Assembly (NCBI RefSeq): GCF_900239935.1
Contig: NZ_LT965928.1
Coordinates: 3,057,520-3,121,519 of the forward strand
DNA length: 64,000 bases
Direction of reading: 5' to 3'
From: Pseudoalteromonas carrageenovora IAM 12662
GTDB lineage: Bacteria > Pseudomonadota > Gammaproteobacteria > Enterobacterales > Alteromonadaceae
A program made the translations under genes and the position numbers. Below are positions 35,736-45,916 of this stretch, piece after piece; position 1 is the first letter of the stretch; every line of letters starts with the position of its first letter. Below the pieces are notes generated by a model. That model made no database searches, had not been told where the DNA came from, and worked only from the letters and a program-made list of their open reading frames with translations.

Positions 35736-35774
35736 GTCTTATAGTAATAAAACGTTGAGAGGTAGAGTGATAGA

Positions 35775-36443
35775 ATGGATTTAAGCATACAGTTACTTAA
35801 TGCGCGAATTGCTAAGCATCAGCTAGATGAACTTGATAGCGACTTTAAACAGTTAAGTCCTGCCCAGCAAACATTACAGCTTAATCACCTTTGTGAAACC
35901 GCTTTGCGTATGGATATTAAATACGACTTTATGCAAAACATGGCTACACGTATTTTAACCACCAACACACCACCAGCGCCTTTTATAAACCAATTAACGA
36001 CTACTGATGCATTAACGTTTTTTACACCGGCATTAAAAGAGAACAAAGGCTTTTTAGCACAAGATACCCAAGGTAATAATGTGCTACATAATGTATTTAA
36101 GCACGCCCATGCTCAAAAGCTGGCTTTTAACTACGTGCGCTCTTTAGTGTTATTTGAATCTAACGATGATTTAGTCAAAGCCCTTGCACAAACCAATGCA
36201 CGCGGCCTCACGCCCGTTGCTTGTTATATTGCATATGCAAATAAACCTAACACCCCAGTTAAGCATGAATTTTCAGCGCTGCTAGCCCTTATGGAAATAG
36301 AACAAAAACAAAACCCATTGGCTAAGCAACAACTGGCAAGCATATTAAAAGGGGCAAACATCAACGAAACCAGCATTTTACTCAGTGCAGCTTACCTGCA
36401 GCGTTCAACCGCGCAAATTGCACATTTAATCAAAGCAATTTAG
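35775..36443 (+). CDS. Hypothetical helical protein with ankyrin-like units
   Basis: 222 residues, no signal peptide or membrane helix, mostly alpha-helical and Gln/Ala-rich. DTQGNNVLHNVFKHAH (around residue 97) and NARGLTPVACYIAY (around 136) resemble the opening D/N-x-x-G-x-T/N-x-L/P-H/A turns of ankyrin repeats. I recognise no further family. It converges with the SIMPL gene; their ends overlap by four bases. Confidence 0.62.
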   Translation: MDLSIQLLNARIAKHQLDELDSDFKQLSPAQQTLQLNHLCETALRMDIKYDFMQNMATRILTTNTPPAPFINQLTTTDALTFFTPALKENKGFLAQDTQGNNVLHNVFKHAHAQKLAFNYVRSLVLFESNDDLVKALAQTNARGLTPVACYIAYANKPNTPVKHEFSALLALMEIEQKQNPLAKQQLASILKGANINETSILLSAAYLQRSTAQIAHLIKAI

Positions 36444-37156
36444 TCACTTAAGTAATATTCTACGCTTGTTACTACTCTCACCTTTTTAATATGAGGTGTG
36501 TTTGAGTCACGGTTAGTAATACTAAATTGGCCTTGTCGCGCCGTTTTAATTTTACCAAGTTTTGAATTTGAGTCTTTAGCAAACTTATTCGCCACTTCTC
36601 GGGCTTTCTCTGTGGCCTCTTGCACCATGGCAGGTTTTATATCGTTAAGAGTAGTAAATATATACTCCACCTTGGTTTCGTAACTGTCTTGTACGACTGC
36701 AATATTTTGCTTTGCTAATTGACTTACTTTACTCAGTGCATTTTGTACTTTATCGGGAGCACTTGAATACACAATAATATTAGAGCGTACTAAATACCTA
36801 AATTTTTGATTTTCGTTAGCGTATTCGCGGGCTTGCTTATCAATAATTGACTGACTCCCTGTGCTTATTTCGTCATCATCAAAGCCATGTAGCTTTAAAA
36901 AAGCGATAACCGCATCATTTTTTTGCTCAACCCTACTAACTAACTTTTCGAGATTGTTGTCGGCATCACTAAACTGCAAAGGCCAAATTACGGTATCTGC
37001 GCTTACTTCTCGCTCAGCTAATCCTTTAACTTGTACGCTGCGTTCCATCGCTTTTACGTCAAGTGCTGTTCCTTTTAAAATAAAACCAAAGCTAACTAAG
37101 CCTATACTTAAACAAATTGCTGCTATAACAATATAAAAACCGGGTGTTTTGTTCAC
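36440..37156 (-). CDS. SIMPL (DUF541) domain membrane-anchored protein
   Basis: 238 residues from GTG 37156. This start is chosen because a perfect AAGGAGGT lies 5 bases upstream; the frame stays open to 37261 but that part is not protein-like. An N-terminal helix (about 5-26) is followed by the SIMPL domain: VQVKGLAEREVSADTVIWPLQF, DEISTGSQSI, YLVRSNIIVYS and the C-terminal VRVVTSVEYYL. Family members are periplasmic or outer-membrane proteins tied to stress tolerance, with no settled mechanism. Confidence 0.82.
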   Translation of the reverse strand: MNKTPGFYIVIAAICLSIGLVSFGFILKGTALDVKAMERSVQVKGLAEREVSADTVIWPLQFSDADNNLEKLVSRVEQKNDAVIAFLKLHGFDDDEISTGSQSIIDKQAREYANENQKFRYLVRSNIIVYSSAPDKVQNALSKVSQLAKQNIAVVQDSYETKVEYIFTTLNDIKPAMVQEATEKAREVANKFAKDSNSKLGKIKTARQGQFSITNRDSNTPHIKKVRVVTSVEYYLSD

Positions 37157-37270
37157 GTTCACCTCCTTGATTGATATCAATAATAAGCACCTAGACGCTC
37201 GAAATAACACACTAAACAGGGTACATTGTGAGTATAAATAACGCAAAATATAATCAGCCAAGGATCCGCT

Positions 37271-39940
37271 ATGAGCCTAAAACGTATTAGCCAGTTTTTT
37301 AACCCCTCGTCGGTGGCGGTTATTGGCGCCTCAAACGTGTCAACTCGTGCAGGCTTTGTAGTAATGCGCAATTTGTTACGGGGTGGCTTTAATGGGCCAA
37401 TAATGCCAGTTACGCCAAGCCATACAGCGGTACATGGTGTACTTGCCTACCCAAGCATAGCTGAATTGCCTAAAGTACCTGATCTTGCTGTTATTTGTAC
37501 CAACAAAAACACTCTACTAAGTATCATTGAACAGTTAGGTAAGCTTGGTTGTAAAAGCGCCATAGTCATTGCCGATGGCCTTTCAAATGAGCTAAAAGCA
37601 GCATTAAAAGAATCAGCCCAAGCACACAACGTTACGCTGCTTGGACCAAACTGTTTAGGCTTACTTATCCCCCATATTGGCTTAAACGCAAGTTTTTCTC
37701 ACACTGTTGCAAGCCCGGGTAAACTTGCTTTTGTATCGCAATCAGCTGCAGTGTGTTCGACCATTTTAGATTGGGCAAAAAACAAAGAAATCGGCTTTTC
37801 GTATTTTGTCTCGGTGGGTGATTGCCTAGATATAGACTTTGATGAACTGCTCGACTTTTTAGGCCGCGACGCTAAAACCAAAGCCATTTTATTGTACATA
37901 GATAATATTGAAGATATTCGCGGGTTTATATCTGCAGCGAGAGCTGCTGCTTTTAGTAAACCCGTTATTGCTATAAAAACCGGAAAAACCAGTGCCGGAG
38001 CACTCGCCGCTGAAATTCACACCGGTGGTAAGCAAAGTTCAGATGCTGTTTACGATGCACTATTTCAGCGTGCGGGTATGCTTCGCGTAAAAGATTTACG
38101 TGAGCTATTTGCCGCTACACAAACGCTTGCTATGCACCCAAAATTATTAAAAGTAGAGCAACTTACAATTTTAACCAATGGTGGCGGCCCAGGCGTTATG
38201 GCAGTTGATGAGCTTATATTAAACTCTGGCAAGTTAACCCAATTAAGCGATGAAACCCGCGCAGCACTCAATAAAGTGATCCCACAATCAGACACCACAT
38301 CAAACCCTGTTGATATATTTGGTGACTCAGCTCCGGCTCGTTACAAGCAAGCTCTTGATATTTTATTGCGCGCAAAAGAAGTTAAAAATTTATTGATAAT
38401 TCACACTCCATCAGCACTGGCACCGAGTGAAGATTACGCCGATATAATAGTGCAAACTCTACAAACGATTCCTAAAATGGCGCGCCCTTATGTGATCACT
38501 AATTTTATGGGAGAAGATGCCTCCTACGCCGCTAGAAAGGTATGCTCTAATAGCGCTATACCAACTTACCGCACACCTGAAGGTGCTGTAGGTGCATTTA
38601 TGCATTTAGTTAGCTATCGCCGAAATCAAAAACACTTAACGCAAACGCCAGAGTCGAACACAGATGATGCAAAAATAAATAAAGTAGCAGCTAAAACACT
38701 CATTACTGAGTTTTTAACAGATGATCAAAGCTATTTACCGACCCATCAAGCCAGCCAAGTATTGAGCCACTATGGTGTTGAATGTATTCAAACAGAGGTC
38801 GCTTACACCCCTACAGAAGCAAGAGAGCAAGCCATTGAACTTGGCTTTCCTGTGGCACTAAAACTAATTAGCCCAAGTATTGCTTCAAAATCGGAAGTGG
38901 GTGGTGTAGTCCTTAACCTTAACGATGCAAATGAAGTGGAGCAAACCGCGTTTGCAATGCTAATCCGTATTAAAAATACGTACCCAGATGCGGTGATTGA
39001 AGGGTTTTCGCTGCAAAAAATGGCGCCACGCGCAGGCGCAAATGAGCTTAGAATAGCCATTAAAACAGAGCCTAATTTTGGGCCCGTTATTTTACTTGGC
39101 GAAGCCGGGAACGGCCTGGAGTACGCACAAGCTGCTGTTGCACTTCCACCACTTAACATGAACCTAGCTAAATATTTAATTGCAGCAGCACATGATAAAG
39201 GGGTACTAAAAGAACGTATATTGCCCGAAAAAGTCGATAAATATCGACTTTGCGCCCTACTCACTCGTATTTCGCAATTAGTGATAGATCAGCCTGATAT
39301 TAGCTCTATGGAGTTAAATCCAATACTTGCCAGTAACGGGCAGTTTTTAGTACTTGATGCCACTATGACGCTTAATAAATACCAAGCGCAAAGCAATCGT
39401 AAGCGCTTATCTATTCGCCCTTACCCTATTGAGCTTGTCGAAGTGGTGACTCTTAAAAACAACACCCAAGCAACTCTCAGGCCTATAAAACCAGAAGATG
39501 AAAAAGCCCACCAAGAGTTTGATCAATCTTTAAATAAGGAAGATCGTTACAAACGATTTTTTGGTGAACTTCCTCAGTTTAATCACGATCAGCTCGCTAA
39601 AATGACCCAAATTGATTACGACCGTGAAATGGCATTTATTGTTTGCCAGCGCTTTGAAGGCAAAACCCGTACGCTTGGTGTAGCAAGAGTTATTATGGAC
39701 CCTGATAATTTACATGCTGAATTTGCAACTGTAGTGCGCTCTGATTATCAAGGTTTAGGCCTTGGCACCATTCTTATGACAGCGGCAATTAATCATTGTA
39801 AGCGCCAAGGCGTTGAGACAGTAGAGGGGATCACATTGCCTGAAAACACAGGCATGATTGAGCTAGCGCGCAAGCTGGGCTTTAAAATAAGCCGCGACTT
39901 TGAAGAAGGCAGTATTAACATGGTGCTTAAACTTAACTAA
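37271..39940 (+). CDS. Pat/YfiQ-type protein lysine acetyltransferase (acyl-CoA synthetase-like plus GNAT)
   Basis: 889 residues, close to E. coli PatZ/YfiQ (886). Order: CoA-binding Rossmann domain (PSSVAVIGASNVSTRAGFVV opening), succinyl-CoA-ligase-like domains to about residue 450, an ATP-grasp domain (about 490-700, with ALKLISPSIASKSEVGGVVL and SMELNPILA), and a C-terminal GNAT domain (about 735-889, with GLGLGTILMTAAINHC as the acetyl-CoA loop). The phospho-histidine-type residue sits in AAEIHTGG. Homologues acetylate metabolic enzymes such as Acs. Its stop overlaps the start of the channel gene by one base. Confidence 0.88.
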   Translation: MSLKRISQFFNPSSVAVIGASNVSTRAGFVVMRNLLRGGFNGPIMPVTPSHTAVHGVLAYPSIAELPKVPDLAVICTNKNTLLSIIEQLGKLGCKSAIVIADGLSNELKAALKESAQAHNVTLLGPNCLGLLIPHIGLNASFSHTVASPGKLAFVSQSAAVCSTILDWAKNKEIGFSYFVSVGDCLDIDFDELLDFLGRDAKTKAILLYIDNIEDIRGFISAARAAAFSKPVIAIKTGKTSAGALAAEIHTGGKQSSDAVYDALFQRAGMLRVKDLRELFAATQTLAMHPKLLKVEQLTILTNGGGPGVMAVDELILNSGKLTQLSDETRAALNKVIPQSDTTSNPVDIFGDSAPARYKQALDILLRAKEVKNLLIIHTPSALAPSEDYADIIVQTLQTIPKMARPYVITNFMGEDASYAARKVCSNSAIPTYRTPEGAVGAFMHLVSYRRNQKHLTQTPESNTDDAKINKVAAKTLITEFLTDDQSYLPTHQASQVLSHYGVECIQTEVAYTPTEAREQAIELGFPVALKLISPSIASKSEVGGVVLNLNDANEVEQTAFAMLIRIKNTYPDAVIEGFSLQKMAPRAGANELRIAIKTEPNFGPVILLGEAGNGLEYAQAAVALPPLNMNLAKYLIAAAHDKGVLKERILPEKVDKYRLCALLTRISQLVIDQPDISSMELNPILASNGQFLVLDATMTLNKYQAQSNRKRLSIRPYPIELVEVVTLKNNTQATLRPIKPEDEKAHQEFDQSLNKEDRYKRFFGELPQFNHDQLAKMTQIDYDREMAFIVCQRFEGKTRTLGVARVIMDPDNLHAEFATVVRSDYQGLGLGTILMTAAINHCKRQGVETVEGITLPENTGMIELARKLGFKISRDFEEGSINMVLKLN

Positions 39941-40893
39941 TGAATAGTCCGCAAACCTTAAGACAAAAAATGGCCTGCCTATTTGAGGGGACGGGGCAAT
40001 ATCACCGTGCAGGGCACCTATTAGACATTACCCTCATTAGCTTAATAATGATTAATGTTATAGCCATCGTTATTGAATCAATTCCGAACGTAGCGCTTAA
40101 ATATTATGATGAATTTTTAATTTTAGAAATTGTCTCAGTGGCTATTTTTGCTATTGAATATATAGCAAGGCTATGGGCATGTGTAGATAAAACAAAGTAT
40201 GCTGCCATTAATGGCACTAATACAAAACGCAGGCTAAGTTATTTTTTATCTCCCCTGGCGCTAATTGATCTGATTGCTATTTTGCCTAGCTTACTGATGT
40301 TTTTATTTCCGCTCGATTTACGTTTTTTACGCGTACTTAGGCTACTAAGAGTGTTTAAGCTTACTCGCTACTCTCGTGCTATGCAGCTGCTGTTACAAGC
40401 GTTTATAGATGAAGGCAGTTCATTACTTGCAGCATTTTTTATTATGGCGGTTGTGCTTATCTTAGCCTCTTGCGGTATTTATTTAATTGAGCATGATATT
40501 CAACCCGATAAATTTGGATCTATTCCCGCGGCTATGTGGTGGGCAATGGCTACACTTACCACTGTAGGCTATGGCGATGTAGTCCCTATAACCTCATTGG
40601 GTAAATTTTTTGGCGGGGTGATCACATTACTTAGCATGGGAATGGTAGCTATCCCAACAGGTTTACTCGCATCTAGTTTTTCAGAGCAAATACGTAAACG
40701 ACGCCAGTTTTTTGAAGACGCAGTCCATGAACAAATTCATGATGGCACGCTCAACAAAGCGCAACACGCTCACTTAGAAGAGCTACGCTATAAGTTGGGA
40801 TTAAGTAAGCTTGAGGCAAATAAGGCCATAAAAACACAACTAAATGAGCGCAATAGCCATATTTATTGTCGTCACTGCGGCAAGCGCCCTTAA
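39940..40893 (+). CDS. Voltage-gated-type potassium channel (ion transporter)
   Basis: 317 residues with six membrane helices. S4-like segment RFLRVLRLLRVFKLTRYSR (about 128-147) carries Arg/Lys at every third position. The pore loop has the potassium filter TVGYGD at residues 208-213, then the S6 helix with GMVAIPTGLLASSF. The cytoplasmic C-terminus ends HIYCRHCGKRP, a small two-cysteine tail. It starts in the stop of the Pat-type gene (TAATG), implying coupled translation. Confidence 0.9.
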   Translation: MNSPQTLRQKMACLFEGTGQYHRAGHLLDITLISLIMINVIAIVIESIPNVALKYYDEFLILEIVSVAIFAIEYIARLWACVDKTKYAAINGTNTKRRLSYFLSPLALIDLIAILPSLLMFLFPLDLRFLRVLRLLRVFKLTRYSRAMQLLLQAFIDEGSSLLAAFFIMAVVLILASCGIYLIEHDIQPDKFGSIPAAMWWAMATLTTVGYGDVVPITSLGKFFGGVITLLSMGMVAIPTGLLASSFSEQIRKRRQFFEDAVHEQIHDGTLNKAQHAHLEELRYKLGLSKLEANKAIKTQLNERNSHIYCRHCGKRP

Positions 40894-40902
40894 ATTAAGG
40901 GC
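40886..40902. terminator. Palindrome at the end of the potassium-channel gene
   Basis: GCCCTTAA and TTAAGGGC around a single A, overlapping the stop codon. No clean T-run follows, so it is a weak terminator at best. Confidence 0.4.
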
Positions 40903-40917
40903 ACTTTGTTTAAGATA

Positions 40918-43900
40918 CTATTGTTGATTAAATATATCGCTCCAGTCGCGATTAATAAGCCCTAACACTTCTTTGTTAGGCACAGGCTTCGAAAATAAAT
41001 AACCTTGAAAATGCTTACATCCTCTGGCCTTTAAAAAGCGAAGTTGATGTAAGCTTTCTACACCCTCTGCTACACACTCTTTTCCTAAGCTATGCGCCAG
41101 CGCAAGGGTTGACTGAATAATTGCCTCATCATCAGAATCAACTCCTATATCTTCTACAAAGCTTCTATCAATTTTTAATACATCAATAGGAAAACGTTTT
41201 AAATAAGTGAGTGAGGCATACCCTGTTCCAAAGTCATCCATGTAAAGCCTGCAACCTAGCTTTTTGAGTTGTTCCATGCTTTGTAGAGCTTGATGCGAGT
41301 CGCGCATAAGTACAGACTCGGTTATTTCAAAAACAATGGCTTCTGATGATACCTGAGCATGATTAAGTGCATTTCTGATCTCAGGAACTAAATCTTCAAA
41401 TTCAAAATCGAGCGCCGATAAATTAATAGAAAGGTACAAATGAGGAGAGGCCTTTCGCCATTCTTTTAACTCTTGCAATGCACGAGTAAAAGTTTGCAGC
41501 ATAATTTTTGTAATTAAACCGATCCCTTCTGCCGCAACCGAAAACTCTTGAGTTTGTACTAGTTTGTTTTCAGGCCAACGGAGAAGTACTTCAAAGCCCT
41601 CTGTTTTTTGGCTTTTAGCATTAATAATAGGTTGGTAATAGTTACAAAATTCTTCTTCTTGATATGCTTTAGTTAACTGTGACTCAAGATGCAGCGCTTT
41701 TTGAACATGCTGATTCATCTCCTGCTTATAAAACTGATAGCGCCCTTCTAAAGAGTCTTTAGCATGATACAGCGCTATGCTTGCAGCTTTTAAAAGCGCC
41801 GGCCCCTGCTGGGCATCATCAGGAGATATAGCAACGCCAATACTTAAGTTAACATTAACTACCTGATCGTTAATTGAAATATTTTGTTTTACGCAGTCCA
41901 TCAATTTAGTGCACATAATAAGCACTTCTTCGATTTGATGAATATCCTCTACCAGCACTACAAATTCATCGCCACCAAAGCGAGCAACACTGTCTGATGG
42001 GCGTAGAGCACTCTTTAAGCGCTCAGCCACTTCTTTTATAAGCTCATCGGCTGCTTCATGCCCTAATGAGTCATTAAAGTATTTAAAACGTTTTATATTA
42101 ATATGTAATAAAGCCGCTTTACACTTATGCAGCTCAGCTTGCTCTAATGCATGCTCAACCCTATCGTTAAATAAGGTTCTATTAGGTAAGCCCGTAAGTC
42201 CATCGTAGTTAGCGAGTAAATGCAGTTCATTTTCGGCTGATTTTTGCGCATTAATATCAGTTAAAATAATTACATAGCTATTAAGGCGCTGTTCGCTATC
42301 GGCTACAGCACTTATTTTTACTAGTACATGGCGTGATTCGCCACTTGCTAAAACAACACTGTCTTCACACGAAAAGTGCTCACCTACCGATAGTTTTTGC
42401 ATTATGCGTAAATAGTCAAAGCGGTTACTACGTGATATTCCTAAATTTAGTGCTCGGCTTGATAAAGACTCAGCAGAAAAATTAAAGGCCGTTTGCAGTG
42501 ACTTATTTGAAGCACGAATATTTAAATTTTTATCCAGAATAAACACCCAATCTCGTGTTTGCTCAAACGCTGCGGTAAACAACAAAGCGTGTTCTTCAAA
42601 CACCATTTCACGGGTCATATTGGTATACGTGCCCGCCACTTTTAACGGCGTTTTATCATCCCATTCAACTACTTTGCCAAAGTCTTTGTACCAGCGCCAA
42701 TAGCCTTTAGCATGGCGTAAACGGTAAGTGCAGTTAAAGTAACCTTTTTCGGTTGATAAAAACTCAAGCCATTCTAAGCGAAATAGCTGCTTATCTTGCG
42801 GGTGTATTTTAGATAAATACTCATCTAGGCTAACGGTTTCATTTTCGTAACCCAGCTCGCTTACTAAGCGCGGCTGATAAATACTTGGACTACTTGACTC
42901 CCAATCCCAAACACCGGATTCACTGCCTTCAAGCGCAAGCTTTAAGCGGGCTTCGCTTTCTTTACTTTCTTTGTTTGCAGCTAATAAAATTCGCTGCACT
43001 TTATTACGACGCATAACCCACACGGCAACTATGCCAATAAATAACATGGCATAAAGCACCATAAAATAGGGTGCTCGCCAAAGTGGATACTTTACTTTTA
43101 TTTTTAAAATAGCGGGTGATGTATATTCACCGGTAAATGGATCTTTTGCCCATACTTTTAATTGATAATTCCCCGGATTTAATTTTGGAAACAACACTCG
43201 ATTATTATTACGCGTATATGTTTTTTGACCGTTATCGAGTTGGTATTCATAAATAATTCGTTCTTGGTTACTAAATGCCATTGCCGAGAACGCAACTTCA
43301 AGCCCTATATCATCATGATTGAGAACAATTTCATTAAGTGGTTGTTTTAAATCAAGCGATAAGTCTCGCGACATTAAATCAACCCGGGTAATGTTTACAT
43401 GATCAATAAGCGACTGATAACTTTGATTTTCCATTGGGTGAAAGTAGGTAAACCCTTTTAAGCTGCCATATGCAATACGGCCATCTTTAAGCTCAGCCAT
43501 AGCATTACTGTTGAATTCAGCTGAGAGCAACCCTTCAGATGTACTAAACTGTTGAAAATGAAGTGTTTCAGGATTTAGACGCCAAATGCCTTTATGGCTA
43601 CTCATCCAAATCATGCCATCGTCATCAAGCACCATATCGTAAAGCAGTGTACCTAATTTATTTTTTTCTAAATCAATGGTATGCACTAGCTGATAAGTTG
43701 ATGCATCAAGCCCAATTAAGCCAAAGTTAGACAATGATATCCATAAAATATTGTTATTATCAATTAAGTAAGAAAGCACACTAATAGCAACATTTTCATG
43801 CTGTTTTGGTACTTTATAAATCATTTTAAGTGTTAAATTGTTTGGGTTTACTTGGTATAAAATGCCTGCATTAAAAAACAGTGGCGAGTCAGGTTTATTG

Positions 43901-45426
43901 CTTAAGGCAGGTAAAAAGCCATGTGCTAAAAAAGGCTCAAACTGCGCAAGCTGCCCACCTAAGCGAGTAACAATTTGCGTATCTATATTGTAAATAAATA
44001 CCCCATGATCTGAATGTACAAAGTATAAGTCGCCATTTGGCATTAAAGTAACACCATGCACCCGGCCAGTAATAAACGCTTGGTTAGCAGAGTTGTGGGT
44101 TTTAGGCTGAGTAACTTGATGTGTTACTGGGTCAAAAATAAATAACCCACGGTTTGTATAAAGCCATAAATTATCTTTATACGGTGTTATTTCATATACA
44201 GTAAACTCGGTGGTGAGTAAGTCTACTTTGTAATCTTTTAAATAGGCTTTACCAATATTGGTTTTTAAATCAACCTCGGTTATGCCGTTATGAGTAGCAA
44301 GCCAAAGCTTGCCTTTATATTCTGTAATTCCCCAAATAGAGTGATGCGATAATCCATCGCCACCAAGCAAACTGCCATCAACATTATTAAAGTGATAACT
44401 ATCGTGTGATAAATAAAAGGCACCATCTGTTTTAGTAGCAACCCATGTACCGCCCGATTTATCTTTTGCCATATCAATAATACTGGTATCTGCAAGGGTG
44501 TATTTGCTTTGTGTAATACGGGTATTTTTAACCATTTCGCCGGAGGTTAAATCAAACTTAAACAAACCTTTATCGGTAGCTAAATCTAATTTTCCGTGCT
44601 CGTTAGTAATCGCCCAAACATTTAAATCAGTAAGTAGTACTTTATTTTTAAACGGTAAGTCAGGGCGTTCAAACATTTTTGATAAGTTACTAATATCAAC
44701 TTCATATAAGCCTTGTACAGCACCCACTAATAGCTGATTGTTTTCACCTAGTGCAAACGACTTTACGTTATTTTGATATATGTGCTCAGCCTCACCTCTA
44801 AGATGCTGTAGAGGCCTAACTTGCTCTGTAGCAATATCAAATACATAAGCACCATGGCTTGTGCCTATAAATATGTAGCCATTATAGGCAAATAGTTTTC
44901 TTACTAAGGTGTTTTTAAATTTTTCAGGAAGCTCAAAAATAGTGGTAATTTTACCCGTAGCTATATCAAGCTTTGCAAAATCTCGCCCCCGGCCAATCCA
45001 AAGCGTTTTTTTATCAACTGCAATCATGCTAAAAACAGACTGATTGATTATCTCTTCTTCACTGGTGGGTTTTTCTAAAAATTGTTGGTAAGAGTCGGTA
45101 ACGGGATCGTATCTAAATAAGCCCGCTAGTAAGGAGGCTATCCAAATGTGGCCTTGGGGGTCTTGGTAAATACGGTCAATTATGGCTTCTTCTAATTCGC
45201 CATTAGGGCCATTAATTGGAATAACTTGATAGCCATCGTAACGATTAAGCCCAGCCTCTGTAGAAAGCCAAAGATAACCGTTATTATCAATGAGCATCGT
45301 ATTTACGTAGCTTTGTGATAAACCTTCGCTAGGAGATAAACGTTTTACTTGTGCGCCAACTTGGCAACTTAAAATAGTTATTAAAACTATAAAGCAACTA
45401 ATGATCCCATTAACGCATTTGCTCAT
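40918..45426 (-). CDS. Ligand-sensing c-di-GMP protein: beta-propeller, Y_Y_Y, PAS, GGDEF, EAL
   Basis: 1502 residues. Signal peptide 1-25 is followed by a periplasmic double-propeller region (about 27-690) of Reg_prop units with repeated LWLST, IWIAS, LWIGRG and LWLAT words. A Y_Y_Y domain ends near 775, and a transmembrane helix lies at about 783-803. Two PAS domains follow (about 825-1070). The GGDEF domain has intact GGDEF 1151-1155 and an inhibitory RPSD (1142-1145). The EAL domain has EVL at 1279-1281 (catalytic Glu kept) and DDFGTGY near 1396. It can therefore potentially make and degrade c-di-GMP. This periplasmic module usually senses carbohydrate-derived signals; that ligand is inference. 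Confidence 0.92.
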   Translation of the reverse strand: MSKCVNGIISCFIVLITILSCQVGAQVKRLSPSEGLSQSYVNTMLIDNNGYLWLSTEAGLNRYDGYQVIPINGPNGELEEAIIDRIYQDPQGHIWIASLLAGLFRYDPVTDSYQQFLEKPTSEEEIINQSVFSMIAVDKKTLWIGRGRDFAKLDIATGKITTIFELPEKFKNTLVRKLFAYNGYIFIGTSHGAYVFDIATEQVRPLQHLRGEAEHIYQNNVKSFALGENNQLLVGAVQGLYEVDISNLSKMFERPDLPFKNKVLLTDLNVWAITNEHGKLDLATDKGLFKFDLTSGEMVKNTRITQSKYTLADTSIIDMAKDKSGGTWVATKTDGAFYLSHDSYHFNNVDGSLLGGDGLSHHSIWGITEYKGKLWLATHNGITEVDLKTNIGKAYLKDYKVDLLTTEFTVYEITPYKDNLWLYTNRGLFIFDPVTHQVTQPKTHNSANQAFITGRVHGVTLMPNGDLYFVHSDHGVFIYNIDTQIVTRLGGQLAQFEPFLAHGFLPALSNKPDSPLFFNAGILYQVNPNNLTLKMIYKVPKQHENVAISVLSYLIDNNNILWISLSNFGLIGLDASTYQLVHTIDLEKNKLGTLLYDMVLDDDGMIWMSSHKGIWRLNPETLHFQQFSTSEGLLSAEFNSNAMAELKDGRIAYGSLKGFTYFHPMENQSYQSLIDHVNITRVDLMSRDLSLDLKQPLNEIVLNHDDIGLEVAFSAMAFSNQERIIYEYQLDNGQKTYTRNNNRVLFPKLNPGNYQLKVWAKDPFTGEYTSPAILKIKVKYPLWRAPYFMVLYAMLFIGIVAVWVMRRNKVQRILLAANKESKESEARLKLALEGSESGVWDWESSSPSIYQPRLVSELGYENETVSLDEYLSKIHPQDKQLFRLEWLEFLSTEKGYFNCTYRLRHAKGYWRWYKDFGKVVEWDDKTPLKVAGTYTNMTREMVFEEHALLFTAAFEQTRDWVFILDKNLNIRASNKSLQTAFNFSAESLSSRALNLGISRSNRFDYLRIMQKLSVGEHFSCEDSVVLASGESRHVLVKISAVADSEQRLNSYVIILTDINAQKSAENELHLLANYDGLTGLPNRTLFNDRVEHALEQAELHKCKAALLHINIKRFKYFNDSLGHEAADELIKEVAERLKSALRPSDSVARFGGDEFVVLVEDIHQIEEVLIMCTKLMDCVKQNISINDQVVNVNLSIGVAISPDDAQQGPALLKAASIALYHAKDSLEGRYQFYKQEMNQHVQKALHLESQLTKAYQEEEFCNYYQPIINAKSQKTEGFEVLLRWPENKLVQTQEFSVAAEGIGLITKIMLQTFTRALQELKEWRKASPHLYLSINLSALDFEFEDLVPEIRNALNHAQVSSEAIVFEITESVLMRDSHQALQSMEQLKKLGCRLYMDDFGTGYASLTYLKRFPIDVLKIDRSFVEDIGVDSDDEAIIQSTLALAHSLGKECVAEGVESLHQLRFLKARGCKHFQGYLFSKPVPNKEVLGLINRDWSDIFNQQ

Positions 45427-45452
45427 GCTTATTCCATATTATTATTTTATTA

Positions 45453-45854
45453 CTATGGGTACTCTAGGGCGATAATATTTCGGTGCTTGTAAGTATCAAA
45501 AAGTACTTGTAAAGCAAGAGTATATGTTAACACCTGGTTAAATCCAATAGCACAATATAAATCGGCTACGTTTTTATATGCGAAGGTATAAATTACTTTA
45601 TTCTGCTGTTTTATAAGAGCAGATATTAATTGCTTAGCCACACCTTTACCGCGGTGCTTTGGAGCGACATAAACGGTAGATAAAAACAAAAAATCAGCCT
45701 TGTTTTGTAACCTACATGCCGCGACTATTTCATTATTATAGTAATTAACCCAGAGCTTATCTTGTTTGTTTGCTCGCCCTCTTACGTTATATTTTTTATA
45801 AAACTTATTAACGAGTGGGGTTTTTAACTCATCGAGCACATAAACGCTATACAT
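45453..45854 (-). CDS. GNAT family N-acetyltransferase
   Basis: 133 residues with the GNAT fold: ACRLQNKADFLFLSTVYVAP before the acetyl-CoA loop HRGKGVAKQLI (Q/R-x-x-G-x-G/A), and ADLYCAIGFNQV at the end. The substrate is unknown. It lies 26 bp upstream of the sensor gene on the same strand and may share its transcript. Confidence 0.8.
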   Translation of the reverse strand: MYSVYVLDELKTPLVNKFYKKYNVRGRANKQDKLWVNYYNNEIVAACRLQNKADFLFLSTVYVAPKHRGKGVAKQLISALIKQQNKVIYTFAYKNVADLYCAIGFNQVLTYTLALQVLFDTYKHRNIIALEYP

Positions 45855-45916
45855 TGCTTAACCTAAACTCTCATTAAGAGATTAACTAAAATAAAATCAT
45901 TTAAATCTATTATTCT

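Noticed and set aside
37157-37261. 35-residue extension of the SIMPL protein
   Set aside because: It translates a perfect ribosome site and is unlike a signal sequence; GTG 37156 is better.
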